A stretch of DNA of 34,493 nucleotides from Terriglobia bacterium (GTDB lineage Bacteria > Acidobacteriota > Terriglobia > Acidiferrales > UBA7541): assembly GCA_020073375.1 (NCBI GenBank), contig JAIQFG010000054.1, positions 1-34,493 on the forward strand. Reading direction: 5' to 3'. Positions 1 to 7,856 of the stretch are shown here, piece after piece; position 1 is the first letter of the stretch, and each line of letters opens with the position of its first letter. The notes below the pieces were generated by a model. The model made no database searches. It was not told the origin of the DNA and saw nothing but the letters and a program-made list of their open reading frames with translations. The position numbers and the translations under genes are program-made.

Positions 1-84
1 GAGGCTGACTTCATCGGGTCGCGGTTCTTCTCCACCAATCAGAGGCATTTTCAGGTGGTGAGCGGGCTGGTGTTCAACTTCTGA
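1..84 (+). CDS. C-terminal end of an outer-membrane beta-barrel-like protein (partial)
   Basis: The frame is open from the first base and ends with TGA at 82-84; the last 27 residues end in SGLVFNF. A terminal Phe preceded by alternating hydrophobic residues is the usual C-terminal signature of outer-membrane beta-barrel proteins recognised by the BAM machinery (family knowledge). The rest of the gene lies outside the window, so the actual family (porin, TonB-dependent receptor or OmpA-like barrel) cannot be told. The fragment is too short to exclude another kind of protein. Confidence 0.45.
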   Translation, partial: EADFIGSRFFSTNQRHFQVVSGLVFNF

Positions 85-123
85 ACGTCGGCATTCAAAC
101 GGGCATATGTTTGTTCCCGGAAT

Positions 124-147
124 GCCCGCCTGAAGGCGGGCGCTACA
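124..147. repeat. Half REPIN-like palindrome (GCCCGCC/GGCGGGC core)
   Basis: A perfect 7-bp stem GCCCGCC-TGAA-GGCGGGC is followed by GCTACA. It matches one half of the complete doublet at 27563-27629 and lies in the intergenic space after the truncated outer-membrane gene. Confidence 0.7.
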
Positions 148-224
148 ATGATTGCATGGCGTCGTTCCCCTCCCGGCCCTCTCATTGGCTTCATTCCACT
201 TTCCTGGCGATGATCTCCGTCGTA

Positions 225-253
225 TTGCAAATCTTCCGGTTGCATTAGATAAT
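225..253 (+). promoter_or_regulatory. Predicted sigma70-type promoter
   Basis: TTGCAA (225-230) and GATAAT (248-253) are separated by exactly 17 bp, about 90 bp upstream of the membrane-protein gene starting at 346. It was found by eye only; no transcript evidence. Confidence 0.45.
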
Positions 254-345
254 CGGGGCGTCTCCTAAGAGATTGGAAGAAGTCCATCCTGTGCAGGGAT
301 TTCTATTTATTCCTGCCAAGACAATAAAAAAGATGAGGTGCTGGA

Positions 346-861
346 ATGCCGGAATGGCTGCCCACGTGGGTTTATAACTTTGCTCAGTGGATGGACAAGA
401 CTCCGTTTGGAAGGTACATGCGCGAGTCGCTGTATTCCTTTCCGATCGTGGAGACGCTGCACATCTTTGGGATTGTGTTCCTGCTGACGTCCGCGTTCCT
501 GCTGGATATGCGGCTGTTCGGCATCGGGCCGATGCGGGATGAACCGGTCCCAAAGCTGGCGAAGTGGATCCTGCCCTGGGTATGGAGCGGGTTTGCCATC
601 CAGGTGACCACCGGGCTGCTGATGTTTTCGGCCGAGGCCACGCGATCGGCGCTGAATTCGCTGTTTTGGGTGAAAATGCTGATGATTCTGGTCGCGGGAG
701 TGAACGCGCTGGTATTTCACACAACCATGTATAAGAGCGTGGAAACGTGGAAGAATGACCGGGTCGCGCCGCTGGGCGCGAGAGTGTACGGAGTGATTTC
801 GATCAGTTCCTGGTTCTTGGTGGTCGGGCTGGGGCGGTGGTTCTCGTTCCATTTGACGTAG
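346..861 (+). CDS. Small integral membrane protein, DUF6644-like
   Basis: A 171-residue protein with four predicted membrane helices at about residues 36-56, 74-94, 107-125 and 147-167. Histidines H39 and H125 sit within or at the edge of helices 1 and 3. Paired intramembrane histidines in a four-helix protein can bind heme b, but that is only an inference here. It resembles the uncharacterised DUF6644 type of membrane protein common in Acidobacteriota and Proteobacteria; the assignment is from memory of the sequence pattern. The ATG is preceded by GAGGTG at a suitable distance and by a sigma70-like promoter at 225-253. The gene stands alone between the truncated outer-membrane gene and convergent proC. 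Function unknown. Confidence 0.8.
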   Translation: MPEWLPTWVYNFAQWMDKTPFGRYMRESLYSFPIVETLHIFGIVFLLTSAFLLDMRLFGIGPMRDEPVPKLAKWILPWVWSGFAIQVTTGLLMFSAEATRSALNSLFWVKMLMILVAGVNALVFHTTMYKSVETWKNDRVAPLGARVYGVISISSWFLVVGLGRWFSFHLT

Positions 862-950
862 AAGTGGGATTCTGGTTCATTCGGCCGCATTTCGCAAAAC
901 CGGCAGCTCTTGGCAGAAACGGCGTACAAATCGCGATTGCGGAAGGTATG

Positions 951-1026
951 GTAGCGCCGACGTCCCGCCGGCGGGTTTTTCCAATGCGAAATTCAAGCAA
1001 AAGAGCCGGCGAGACGCCAGCGCTAC
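951..1026. repeat. REPIN-like doublet (GCCGGC family)
   Basis: Starts GTAGCGCCG and ends CGCTAC, with two internal imperfect GCCGGC palindromes around a spacer. It is the same family as 6827-6901. It sits between two convergent genes (membrane protein and proC), so it could also act as a bidirectional transcription barrier. Confidence 0.7.
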
Positions 1027-1097
1027 GAAAAGCGGTTGTCTCTCGAAGGTTGCGCCTCCTTTATTCCCCGGATAGGGATTACCGCGAGAAATATTTA

Positions 1098-1937
1098 TTA
1101 CGGCTCCAGAATTAATTCCTTGGCGCGCTGTGTGGCTTTCATTACGGCCTTGATCAGGGTGACGCGCACCTTGCCGTCTTCCAGTTCCAGGATGCCGTCC
1201 ATGGTGGAGCCTGCGGGAGTGGTGACAGCGTCTTTCAGCAGCGCGGGGTGATCGCCGGTGTCGAGAACCATGCGCGCGGCGCCCATCATGGTTTGCGCGG
1301 CCAACAGGGTGGAAACGTCGCGCGGCAGGCCCACCTTTACGCCGCCTTCGGCGAGCGATTCCAGAATAATGTAAATGAATGCGGTACCGCTGGCGGATAG
1401 GCCGGTTACGGCGTCGATCTGTTTTTCGTCCACGACCACTACGCGCCCGACGGCCTCGAACATGGCTTGCGCGATTTCCAGGTGCTCCTTCGATGCGTGG
1501 ACGCCTTTGGCGAGTCCGGTCATTCCGCATCCGATCGCGCAGGGCGTATTCGGCATGGCGCGCACCACGGGCAGATCCAGTCCCAGAAGCTTTTCCATCA
1601 TTTGCGTGGAGACCGAGGCGACCACGGACACGATCATTTTTCCGGGCTTCATCTCCGGCTTGATTTCCTCGAGAACCTCGCGAACGGCCTGGGGCTTCAC
1701 GGCGAGCAAAATGATATCGGCATCGCGCACGGCGGCGCGATTGTCGGTCGAGGCCGAGATTCCCAACTGCTTGGCGAGCGCGTGCGCCTTTTCCGCGTGG
1801 CGCGCGGTGGCGTGGACGTTCTTCGCGGGCACTAGCTTCTGCTCCAGGAATGCGCGCAGCAGGATGCCGCCGATTTTTCCCGCGCCCAGCACGGCCAGGC
1901 GCTTGTTTGCCAATTTGCCTGATTTTGTCGTTTTCAT
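1098..1937 (-). CDS. proC: Pyrroline-5-carboxylate reductase
   Basis: 279 residues, the usual length for ProC, which reduces 1-pyrroline-5-carboxylate to L-proline with NAD(P)H as the last step of proline synthesis in the cytosol. The N-terminal Rossmann domain shows GAGKIG (18-23), then LLAVKP (78-82) and RAMPNTP (126-132). The C-terminal dimerisation domain has SASGTAF (181-187, usually SGSGPAY) and TTPAGST (239-245). The frame stays open upstream to 2420, but that stretch overlaps mogA antiparallel reading frames and has no homology-like pattern. The ATG at 1937 begins just before the Rossmann fold and is chosen for that reason. It is last of a minus-strand series after mogA, 104 bp downstream of it, so it may be co-transcribed or have its own promoter. 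Confidence 0.95.
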   Translation of the reverse strand: MKTTKSGKLANKRLAVLGAGKIGGILLRAFLEQKLVPAKNVHATARHAEKAHALAKQLGISASTDNRAAVRDADIILLAVKPQAVREVLEEIKPEMKPGKMIVSVVASVSTQMMEKLLGLDLPVVRAMPNTPCAIGCGMTGLAKGVHASKEHLEIAQAMFEAVGRVVVVDEKQIDAVTGLSASGTAFIYIILESLAEGGVKVGLPRDVSTLLAAQTMMGAARMVLDTGDHPALLKDAVTTPAGSTMDGILELEDGKVRVTLIKAVMKATQRAKELILEP

Positions 1938-2041
1938 GGTGTCTGCATTGTTGACGACGATGGGCCGCGCGTCAACCGTGTTCCTTCCCTTGGTATCGGT
2001 CTTGAATTGAAAAAATGGAATCAGCGGGGTACGGGCATTCG

Positions 2042-2518
2042 CTAATCGTGGCGCGCGCCGCGCAGAACTTCCAGCGCATGCGGGAGAAGTTCGGCGACCG
2101 CGTCCAGCGACTCGGTCGCCCCGCGCGGGCTTCCGGGGAGATTGACGATCAAGGTTGTGCCGCGCACTCCGGCCACCGCGCGGGACAGGACCGCGCGCAG
2201 ATTCTTCTCCCGGCCGTACACGCGCATGACTTCGGGAATTCCCGGGATGAGTTTTTCGCAGGCTTGCGTGGTGGCTTCGGGCGTGGAATCGCGGGGGCCG
2301 ATGCCGGTGCCGCCCGTGGTAAGAATCAACTCCACAACTCCGCCATCGGCCAGCGTGGTGAGGCGATCGCGGACAAACGCGGGATCGTCGGGAATTACGG
2401 TCTCGGAAACGATTTCCCAACCGAGTTCGCGGCAGCGCGCGCTCACGGCAGGTCCGGAGCCGTCCGCGCGGACACCCTGAGAAACGGAATCGCTGATGGT
2501 GATGACGGCTACGCGCAT
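2042..2518 (-). CDS. mogA: Molybdopterin adenylyltransferase, MogA/MoaB family
   Basis: 158 residues. The MoCF_biosynth fold is shown by the molybdopterin-binding TTGGTGIGPRD (67-77) and by NLPGSPRG (126-133). Enzymes of this family adenylylate molybdopterin with ATP, preparing it for metal insertion by MoeA. MogA and the shorter MoaB cannot be separated with certainty by eye; length and motif fit both, so the symbol is tentative. The gene starts 9 bp after the stop of the receiver-PATAN gene and belongs to a minus-strand set that also holds moaC and moeA, which supports a role in molybdenum cofactor synthesis. Confidence 0.9.
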   Translation of the reverse strand: MRVAVITISDSVSQGVRADGSGPAVSARCRELGWEIVSETVIPDDPAFVRDRLTTLADGGVVELILTTGGTGIGPRDSTPEATTQACEKLIPGIPEVMRVYGREKNLRAVLSRAVAGVRGTTLIVNLPGSPRGATESLDAVAELLPHALEVLRGARHD

Positions 2519-2527
2519 AGGGCAGGG

Positions 2528-3280
2528 TCAGCTTTCCACGCTTTGGTTGGCTTCGTCCATCAGGCGCATGGCTTCCATCAGCAGGCCGGTGGTGGTGTGC
2601 GTGGTGGTTTCGCGGTCGGTGTTGGCGCCGAAATCGATTTCAAATTCGCCGTCGGTCCAATTCACGGTCTGGTAGACGACGCCATCGCCCTCGGCGGCGC
2701 CCAGGCGCGCGTGCTTGCATTGTCCGGTGGTGAAATAAAGCTCCGCCTCTTCCCCATTGCGCCGCAGCGTCAGGCGGCAGGATTTCTGGCCCATTTCGAG
2801 CGACTGCATCAGCTCGGTGACGCTCATTTCTTCCAGGCGGCCTTGAATGACTCCGGGGCGCGAGGCTTGCTTCTGCATTTTTTCCAGGTGCAGGCGGTCG
2901 ACGATTTTTTTCGTCTGGCGCACAAGGTCGGCGATAAAGAACGGTTTGGGAATAAAATCCTCGACGCCGCTGCCAACCGAGGGGCGCAGTTTCTCCTCGA
3001 TATCGCCGCGGCTGGCGACGAACACGAACGGAATGTTGCGCGTGTTTTCGCGGCCGCGCAATTTTTCAAAGAGTTGCCGGCCGTCCAGGCCGGGCATGCG
3101 GAAATCGGAAATGATCAGATCGGGCGGGCTGTCGATGGATTTGAGAAGCGCGTCGGCGCCGTCGGTGGCGGGGATGACGGTGCAGTGCGATTCCATGCCG
3201 TGGCACATGAGGTCGCGGATAAGCGGATTGTCGTCGACAATCAGCACGTTGACGTCATGTGAGGAAGTTTTCATCGGCAT
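2528..3280 (-). CDS. Response regulator: receiver domain plus PATAN (DUF4388) domain
   Basis: 250 residues. Residues 11-125 form a CheY-like receiver with the acidic pair D16/D17, phospho-acceptor D59 in ISDFRMPGLDG, S90 and K112 in IPKPF, so phosphorylation chemistry looks intact. Residues about 140-245 resemble the PATAN/DUF4388 domain (GRLEEMSVTELMQSLEMGQKS opening), a module found in signalling proteins of Deltaproteobacteria, Acidobacteriota and Cyanobacteria and thought to mediate protein interactions. There is no DNA-binding or cyclase output. No histidine kinase is nearby. The gene sits 25 bp after moaC and 9 bp before mogA, an odd place for a signalling protein. A second in-frame ATG two codons in (3274) is an equally possible start. 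Confidence 0.88.
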   Translation of the reverse strand: MPMKTSSHDVNVLIVDDNPLIRDLMCHGMESHCTVIPATDGADALLKSIDSPPDLIISDFRMPGLDGRQLFEKLRGRENTRNIPFVFVASRGDIEEKLRPSVGSGVEDFIPKPFFIADLVRQTKKIVDRLHLEKMQKQASRPGVIQGRLEEMSVTELMQSLEMGQKSCRLTLRRNGEEAELYFTTGQCKHARLGAAEGDGVVYQTVNWTDGEFEIDFGANTDRETTTHTTTGLLMEAMRLMDEANQSVES

Positions 3281-3305
3281 TTCTTCAACAGGTCTTCCCG
3301 CGCCG

Positions 3306-3782
3306 CTACTTCTTCCGGCGCAGATAATGGCCGCTCTTGCCGCCGATCTTCTCGACCAGAACGATGTCGGTAATTTCCATGCCCTTGTCCAGGGCCTTGC
3401 ACATGTCGTACACGGTCAAGGCCGCGGCCGAGACGCCCACGAGGGCTTCCATTTCCACACCCGTGCGCGCAGTCGCCGTGACGCGAGAAGCGATCTCCAC
3501 GCCATTCTTGCATAGCCGCGCGGTCACATCAATGTGAGTCAGGGGGAGGGGGTGACAAAGAGGTATCCATTCGGCGGTGCGCTTGACGGCCGCTATGCCC
3601 GCGATGCGGGCGATTTCCAGGGGATTGCCTTTAGGGAGTTTTTGCGCGCGCAGAGCGCGCAGGACCACCGGGGACATGCGCACGAAGCCGCGCGCCACGG
3701 CGGTGCGTTCGGTCACGGATTTTTCCGTGACGTCCACCATGGCTACTTCGCCGCGTTTCCGGTAGTGGGTCAGTTTCGGCAT
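3306..3782 (-). CDS. moaC: Cyclic pyranopterin monophosphate synthase
   Basis: 158 residues, the standard MoaC length. MoaC converts the 3',8-cyclo-GTP made by MoaA into cyclic pyranopterin monophosphate, the first stable molybdenum cofactor intermediate. Family landmarks are visible: LCHPLP (75-80), GVEMEAL (108-114), YDMCKA (125-130) and the conserved lysine at about 134. It is separated from upstream moeA by 69 bp that contain a GTAG...CTAC hairpin, and lies 25 bp from the following response regulator. No moaA, moaD or moaE is in the window, so the rest of the pathway must be elsewhere. Confidence 0.96.
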   Translation of the reverse strand: MPKLTHYRKRGEVAMVDVTEKSVTERTAVARGFVRMSPVVLRALRAQKLPKGNPLEIARIAGIAAVKRTAEWIPLCHPLPLTHIDVTARLCKNGVEIASRVTATARTGVEMEALVGVSAAALTVYDMCKALDKGMEITDIVLVEKIGGKSGHYLRRKK

Positions 3783-3801
3783 TATGCCTATGGTCTGGGC
3801 G

Positions 3802-3837
3802 GTAGGGGCACGGTCCGCCGCGGCGGATGCCCCTACA
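3802..3837. repeat. Short GTAG...CTAC hairpin
   Basis: GTAGGGGCA and TGCCCCTAC form a perfect 9-bp stem around a GC-rich loop that itself contains CCGCCGCGGCGG. It fills the gap between moeA and moaC and resembles the half element at 18441-18465 in its GGGGCACGG core. Confidence 0.65.
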
Positions 3838-3851
3838 CGTTCAAGTGTCGA

Positions 3852-5066
3852 TTATATTGCTCCGCGCCGGGGGAGGACATCGGCCAATTCACCGGCGGCA
3901 ATCTCGGGCTGCTCGGGGCCGACTACCAGAAATCCGTTGGCCGAGGCCAGGGCGACGACATCTCCGGAACCTTGCCAGGCCAGTTGCGAGACGCGCGCTT
4001 CCTTGCCCTCCCATTCGATGCGGGCAGGAAGAAAATGCACCAAAGAGCCCTTCTCGTTTACTGACGTCGCAAGCTTGGCGCGAAAAATCGGAAGCGGGCG
4101 GGGCGGCGCGCCGCTAAAGACATCGATTGCGGGTAGGACGAACAACTCGAACGTGACCATCGTCGAAACCGGATTTCCGGGCAGGCCGAACACGAGTTTG
4201 TTGCGGCACGTGCCGAACACCGCAGGCCGGCCGGGGCGGATGGCCACGCCGGTGTAGTGAAATTCAGCCCCCAGGTCGGCCAGGACCTGCTCGACCAGGT
4301 CGTACTTCCCCATCGACACGCCGCCGGAAAGGACTAGGATGTCGCGTTCCAGGCCGCGCTCGATGGCGGCGCGCAGCGCGGTTTTTTCATCGGGCGCGTT
4401 GCCCATCTGGATCGGGTCGGCGCCGGCGGTGCGGGCCAAAATTTCAATCGAGATTCCGTTGCTGTTGCGGACTTGCAAGGGCCCCGGGGTGGATCGCGCA
4501 TCCACCACTTCGTCGCCGGTGGAAAGGATTGCGAGGCTCGGCTTCGCGAAAACCTGAAGGCGCGTTGCGCCCGCCTGGGCGGCCAGAGCCATTTCCGCGT
4601 AGCCCATGCGCGTTTTTGCGGGAACCAGCAGCGAGCCGGAGCGGGCTTCGTTGCCGCGCGGCACGATGTGCTCGCCGGCCTTCACGGCGCGTTCGAGCGC
4701 GATCGTGCGGCCTTCGCGCTTGGTGTACTCGACCATTACGACGGCGTCCGCGCCCTTGGGCACGCCAGCGCCGGTCATGATTTCGACGCACTGGCCCGGA
4801 CCAACAACGCGCGAAAAACTTCCCCCCGCTTTCAACTCGCCGATGCAATCCAGGCGCGCGCCCGCAGCGGATGCATCGGCGGAGCGCACCGCGAATCCAT
4901 CGCGGACAGAGCGGTCGAAGGGGGGGTAATCGCGGTCGGCATTCACCTGCGCGGCGAGGATGCGGCCGAAGGCTTGTTCGATTTCGATAATTTCGCGATG
5001 GAACGGCCGCCGGATGGCTCCGGCGACATCGACAACTTTTTGCCGCGCGTCAGAGTAAGAGAGCAT
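3852..5066 (-). CDS. moeA: Molybdopterin molybdenumtransferase
   Basis: 404 residues. MoeA inserts molybdate into adenylylated molybdopterin. The N-terminal MoeA region contains DYPPFDRSVRDGFA (46-59). The central MoCF_biosynth domain has LSTGDEVV (181-188), VLSGGVSMGKYD (245-256) and FGLPGNPVS (293-301). A C-terminal MoeA_C beta domain of about 75 residues follows. The gene starts 12 bp after the stop of purA and is followed by moaC, so a purA-moeA-moaC-regulator-mogA transcription unit is likely. All landmarks of the family are present and no truncation is seen. Confidence 0.96.
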   Translation of the reverse strand: MLSYSDARQKVVDVAGAIRRPFHREIIEIEQAFGRILAAQVNADRDYPPFDRSVRDGFAVRSADASAAGARLDCIGELKAGGSFSRVVGPGQCVEIMTGAGVPKGADAVVMVEYTKREGRTIALERAVKAGEHIVPRGNEARSGSLLVPAKTRMGYAEMALAAQAGATRLQVFAKPSLAILSTGDEVVDARSTPGPLQVRNSNGISIEILARTAGADPIQMGNAPDEKTALRAAIERGLERDILVLSGGVSMGKYDLVEQVLADLGAEFHYTGVAIRPGRPAVFGTCRNKLVFGLPGNPVSTMVTFELFVLPAIDVFSGAPPRPLPIFRAKLATSVNEKGSLVHFLPARIEWEGKEARVSQLAWQGSGDVVALASANGFLVVGPEQPEIAAGELADVLPRRGAI

Positions 5067-5078
5067 GAAACCTGCCGC

Positions 5079-6377
5079 CTAAATCCAGGAAGCGAGCTGG
5101 GTGCCGGCGCAGACGATGGTCGCGTCGCGCTCGGGTCCGGTCGAGATCATACCAATTTCAACGCCCAGAAAATCGGCGATGAATTTCAGGTAGTCGGTGG
5201 CCGCGCGCGGCAGCTTTGCGGCGTCCTGCACGCCGTAGGTATCGGTTTGCCAGCCGGGGAGCGTGCGATATTCGGGCGTGACTTCCGCCAAGTCCTCGGC
5301 GGCCGCGGGCATTTCCTTCAACGGCGAACCCTTGTAGCGATAGCCGGTGCAGACTTGAATTTCTTTTTGGGTGTCGAAGACGTCCAGCTTGGTGACCACC
5401 AGCGACGTGATGCCGTTGATGCGCACGGCGTAGCGTAGTTCAGCGAGATCGAGCCAGCCGCAGCGACGCGGGCGGCCCGTGACCGCGCCGTATTCTTTTC
5501 CGCGGGCGCGGAGTTCGGTCGCTTCGAGGTCGGGCATCTCCGTCGGAAAGGGGCCGCTGCCAACCCGCGTGGTGTAGGCCTTGGTCACACCCACGACGGC
5601 GTTGATGCGCGTGGGGCCGACGCCCAGGCCGGTGCAGGCGCCGCCGGAAATCGCGTTGGAGGACGTGACGAACGGGTAGGTGCCGAAATCGATGTCGAGC
5701 ATGGTTCCCTGCGCACCCTCAAACAGGACGGATTTTCCGGCATCGAGTGCATCGTTTATAAGTTCCGAGGAATCGCTGATGAGCGGACGAATGCGCTCGC
5801 CCAGCGCGAGATACTGCTCGGCGAGACCGGCCGTATCGAGCGGGACGCCATAGGTGGCCTGGCAGACGGCATTTTTTTCGGAAATCACGCGTTCGAGTTT
5901 TTCGCGGAATCGCTCGGGATTCAGCAGATCGCCGACGCGAATTCCGTGGCGCGCCATTTTGTCCTCGTACGTGGGGCCGATTCCTCGCGACGTGGTGCCG
6001 ATTTTTCCGGCTCCGCGCGCGGCTTCCGCGGCCTTTTCCATCTGGCGGTGATACGGGAAAATCAGGTGCGCGCGATTGGAAAGATGCAGGCGCCCGGTTA
6101 CGTCGATGCCGGACTTTGCGAGCGTATCGAGCTCAGCTACCAGGGCCGCGGGATCGACCACGACGCCCGAACCGATCACGGCGTGTTTTCCCGGACGCAA
6201 AATGCCGCATGGAATCAGCTGCAGGACGAAACGGCTGTCGTTGGTGATGACTGTGTGCCCCGCGTTGTGCCCGCCCGCGCACCGCGCGATGTAATCGAAG
6301 GATGCGGCAAGGTAATCCACCACCTTGCCCTTGCCTTCATCGCCCCACTGCGCGCCTACGACCACGATTGACTTCAT
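5079..6377 (-). CDS. purA: Adenylosuccinate synthetase
   Basis: 432 residues, the normal length. PurA joins IMP and aspartate using GTP in the first committed step of AMP synthesis. Visible landmarks are the P-loop region GAQWGDEGKGK (8-18) with catalytic D13, GGHNAGHTV (35-43) with H41, GTTSRGIGPTYEDK (127-140) and TTRVGSGPFPTEM in the GTP/IMP-binding part. The ATG at 6377 is preceded by GTGGGAGC as a ribosome binding site. It is the first gene of the minus-strand block that continues into moeA 12 bp later. An AT-rich stretch about 40-70 bp upstream could hold its promoter. Confidence 0.97.
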   Translation of the reverse strand: MKSIVVVGAQWGDEGKGKVVDYLAASFDYIARCAGGHNAGHTVITNDSRFVLQLIPCGILRPGKHAVIGSGVVVDPAALVAELDTLAKSGIDVTGRLHLSNRAHLIFPYHRQMEKAAEAARGAGKIGTTSRGIGPTYEDKMARHGIRVGDLLNPERFREKLERVISEKNAVCQATYGVPLDTAGLAEQYLALGERIRPLISDSSELINDALDAGKSVLFEGAQGTMLDIDFGTYPFVTSSNAISGGACTGLGVGPTRINAVVGVTKAYTTRVGSGPFPTEMPDLEATELRARGKEYGAVTGRPRRCGWLDLAELRYAVRINGITSLVVTKLDVFDTQKEIQVCTGYRYKGSPLKEMPAAAEDLAEVTPEYRTLPGWQTDTYGVQDAAKLPRAATDYLKFIADFLGVEIGMISTGPERDATIVCAGTQLASWI

Positions 6378-6717
6378 CGGCCAGTTGCTCCCACCTGAAT
6401 TCGCTTCCCTGCTGAATAATTTTTCCGCACTGCCCCACGCTACAAACAGTTATTCCGTGGGCCCGGTTTTGGACCGCGGAATCTCTCTGCGGTTTTCGTC
6501 GCCAGGACGAGAAATCCAAGAGAGATTCCTCACCCGCAAAAATCGCGGGTTCGGTTCACCGGGAACGTTCTCCGCGAACGGAATGACACGCGCATAAAGT
6601 AATGGCCCCGGATCATTTCGCCGGTCCGCCCACACGCCTCCGCGCCTCTCCAACAACATCGGATTCATAGGGAGGGATTGATGTGCTCGCGGAAGGACTA
6701 TGCTACATGGGGTAAAC

Positions 6718-6744
6718 GAGGAAGGCAAGGGCACAGCCTTCCTC
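6718..6744. other. Perfect hairpin, possible terminator or small-RNA end
   Basis: GAGGAAGGC and GCCTTCCTC pair perfectly over 9 bp around a 9-nt loop. On the plus strand it is followed by TTCTTG, a weak U-rich tail, but no plus-strand gene precedes it. On the minus strand it lies downstream of the methyltransferase gene and could terminate it, though the tail there (GTTTACC) is poor. Confidence 0.45.
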
Positions 6745-6826
6745 TTCTTGAATGCCGCGCGGCTTGCCGTCGAAACCGTTTGTGTTGTCCCGGACTGCCG
6801 CCAGCAACGTCCACGTGATTCAGTAT

Positions 6827-6901
6827 TGTAGCGCCGGCATCTTGCCGGCAGTGCTCGACATGAACGCGCGGAAAAACTGCCGGCGGGACGCCGGAGCTAC
6901 A
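6827..6901. repeat. REPIN-like doublet (GCCGGC family)
   Basis: Begins TGTAGCGCCGGC and ends GCCGGAGCTACA; two GCCGGC-type hairpins face each other across a spacer of roughly 25 bp. It is a relative of 951-1026. Confidence 0.75.
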
Positions 6902-6949
6902 AAACCTTGGATGCGCGTGGGTTCTCGTCATGGCAGGAGAGCACGACTG

Positions 6950-7783
6950 CTATGCCCCGCGGGCGCGTTCTGATTTCGCGGCGTGCAAGACCAGCGTATT
7001 TCCCCCCATCAGCACTGCGTCTGAAGTCAACTCCTCCGCCCAGCGCTCGCGGCGTTTGCGCTCGGATTTCAGTTTGGCGAAAATGCGAATCGCCGCGACC
7101 AGAGGCCAATAGAGCCAGATGTTGGGCTTGGGTTTATCGCGATAGGCGCCGCGGAGTTCAAAGCCGTATTTTTCGAGGATGTAGCGCAGTTCGGTGTAGG
7201 CGATGGGGTTGATGTGCAGGACGACTTCCTCTTTTTCGCCCCACTGCTCGTGCCTCATGCGCAGATGCTCTTCGGAAATGGGCTTGAAGTGCGAGGTGTA
7301 GCCGTTGAACAGCCACTTCACGCGCTCCTCGATATTCAGAATGTTGGGGACGCTGATCACCAGTTGTCCGCCCGGCGCGAGCATACGGGCAAATTCGCGG
7401 ATGGCTTGGTGGGGATTTTCGATGTGCTCGAGGCCTTCCAGGCACGTGATGTACTGAAATTCGGCGTCCGCGTAGGGCAACACACCCGAGAGGTCTCCGC
7501 GGCGAACGGTGATGCCCGGGACGCGAAAAATTTCGGGATACAGGTCGCAGGCCTGCACCTCGAAACCCGCTTCCGTCAGGCGCTGCGAGAGAGCGCCCTC
7601 TCCGGCGGGAACGTCGAGAAGCTTGCCGCGCGGGAAGGGAGCGAGGATGCGCGCGACGGTCTGGTGAATTTCCGGGCGAGCAATGGGGACCGGGTCGCGG
7701 GTTGCGTTGGCCGGTGCGGCAGATGCCTGGATATTTTCCGGTCGATTCACTGGAGTAGCATTCACAATTCTGGAAGATAACAC
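6950..7783 (-). CDS. Class I SAM-dependent methyltransferase
   Basis: Up to 277 residues. Motif I is GKLLDVPAGEGALS (53-66), where the usual glycine-rich loop is DVPAGEG, followed by an acidic position after the second strand (QACDLYP) and EGLEHIENPHQAIREFARMLAPGGQLVIS, the typical post-I to post-III pattern of Methyltransf_11/23 enzymes. The C-terminal 90 residues include a hydrophobic stretch WLYWPLVAAIRIFAKL. The substrate cannot be told from sequence; ubiquinone, sugar or lipid methylation are all possible. The start is uncertain: the GTG at 7783 directly follows a REPIN, and the first 35 residues look like an unstructured extension, so an internal start is possible. No cofactor or pathway neighbours help. 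Confidence 0.85.
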   Translation of the reverse strand: MLSSRIVNATPVNRPENIQASAAPANATRDPVPIARPEIHQTVARILAPFPRGKLLDVPAGEGALSQRLTEAGFEVQACDLYPEIFRVPGITVRRGDLSGVLPYADAEFQYITCLEGLEHIENPHQAIREFARMLAPGGQLVISVPNILNIEERVKWLFNGYTSHFKPISEEHLRMRHEQWGEKEEVVLHINPIAYTELRYILEKYGFELRGAYRDKPKPNIWLYWPLVAAIRIFAKLKSERKRRERWAEELTSDAVLMGGNTLVLHAAKSERARGA

Positions 7784-7784
7784 G

Positions 7785-7856
7785 GTAGGACAGGCTTCAG
7801 CCTGTCTGTTTTTAGTCCATGAAAAGGCAAAAGCGACAGGCTGAAACCTGTCCTAC
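7785..7856. repeat. REPIN-like doublet (GACAGGC family)
   Basis: Starts GTAGGACAGGCTTCAGCC and ends with its near-complement closing in CTAC; each half is itself a palindrome around GGCTTCAGCC or GGCTGAAACC. It is near-identical in its arms to 20348-20420. The CTAC end contributes the TAG stop codon (7853-7855) of the tag gene. Confidence 0.85.

Larger units (their letters stand above)
6378..6949. other. 572-bp intergenic region without a convincing gene
   Basis: It lies between the start of purA and the end of the methyltransferase gene, both on the minus strand. It contains a perfect 9-bp hairpin at 6718-6744 and a REPIN-like doublet at 6827-6901. Short open frames here show no start, ribosome binding site or protein-like composition. 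No tRNA, SRP RNA or riboswitch signature was recognised. Confidence 0.6.

Noticed and set aside
1938..2420. N-terminal extension of proC
   Set aside because: Open in frame but overlaps mogA on the same strand and is Arg/Ser-rich without ProC features; ATG 1937 fits the family length.
2015..3262. Plus-strand open frame of 415 codons
   Set aside because: Antisense to mogA and the response regulator; His/Gly/Ala-rich shadow frame.
4473..5438. Plus-strand open frame of 321 codons
   Set aside because: Spans antisense parts of moeA and purA, two clearly real genes.
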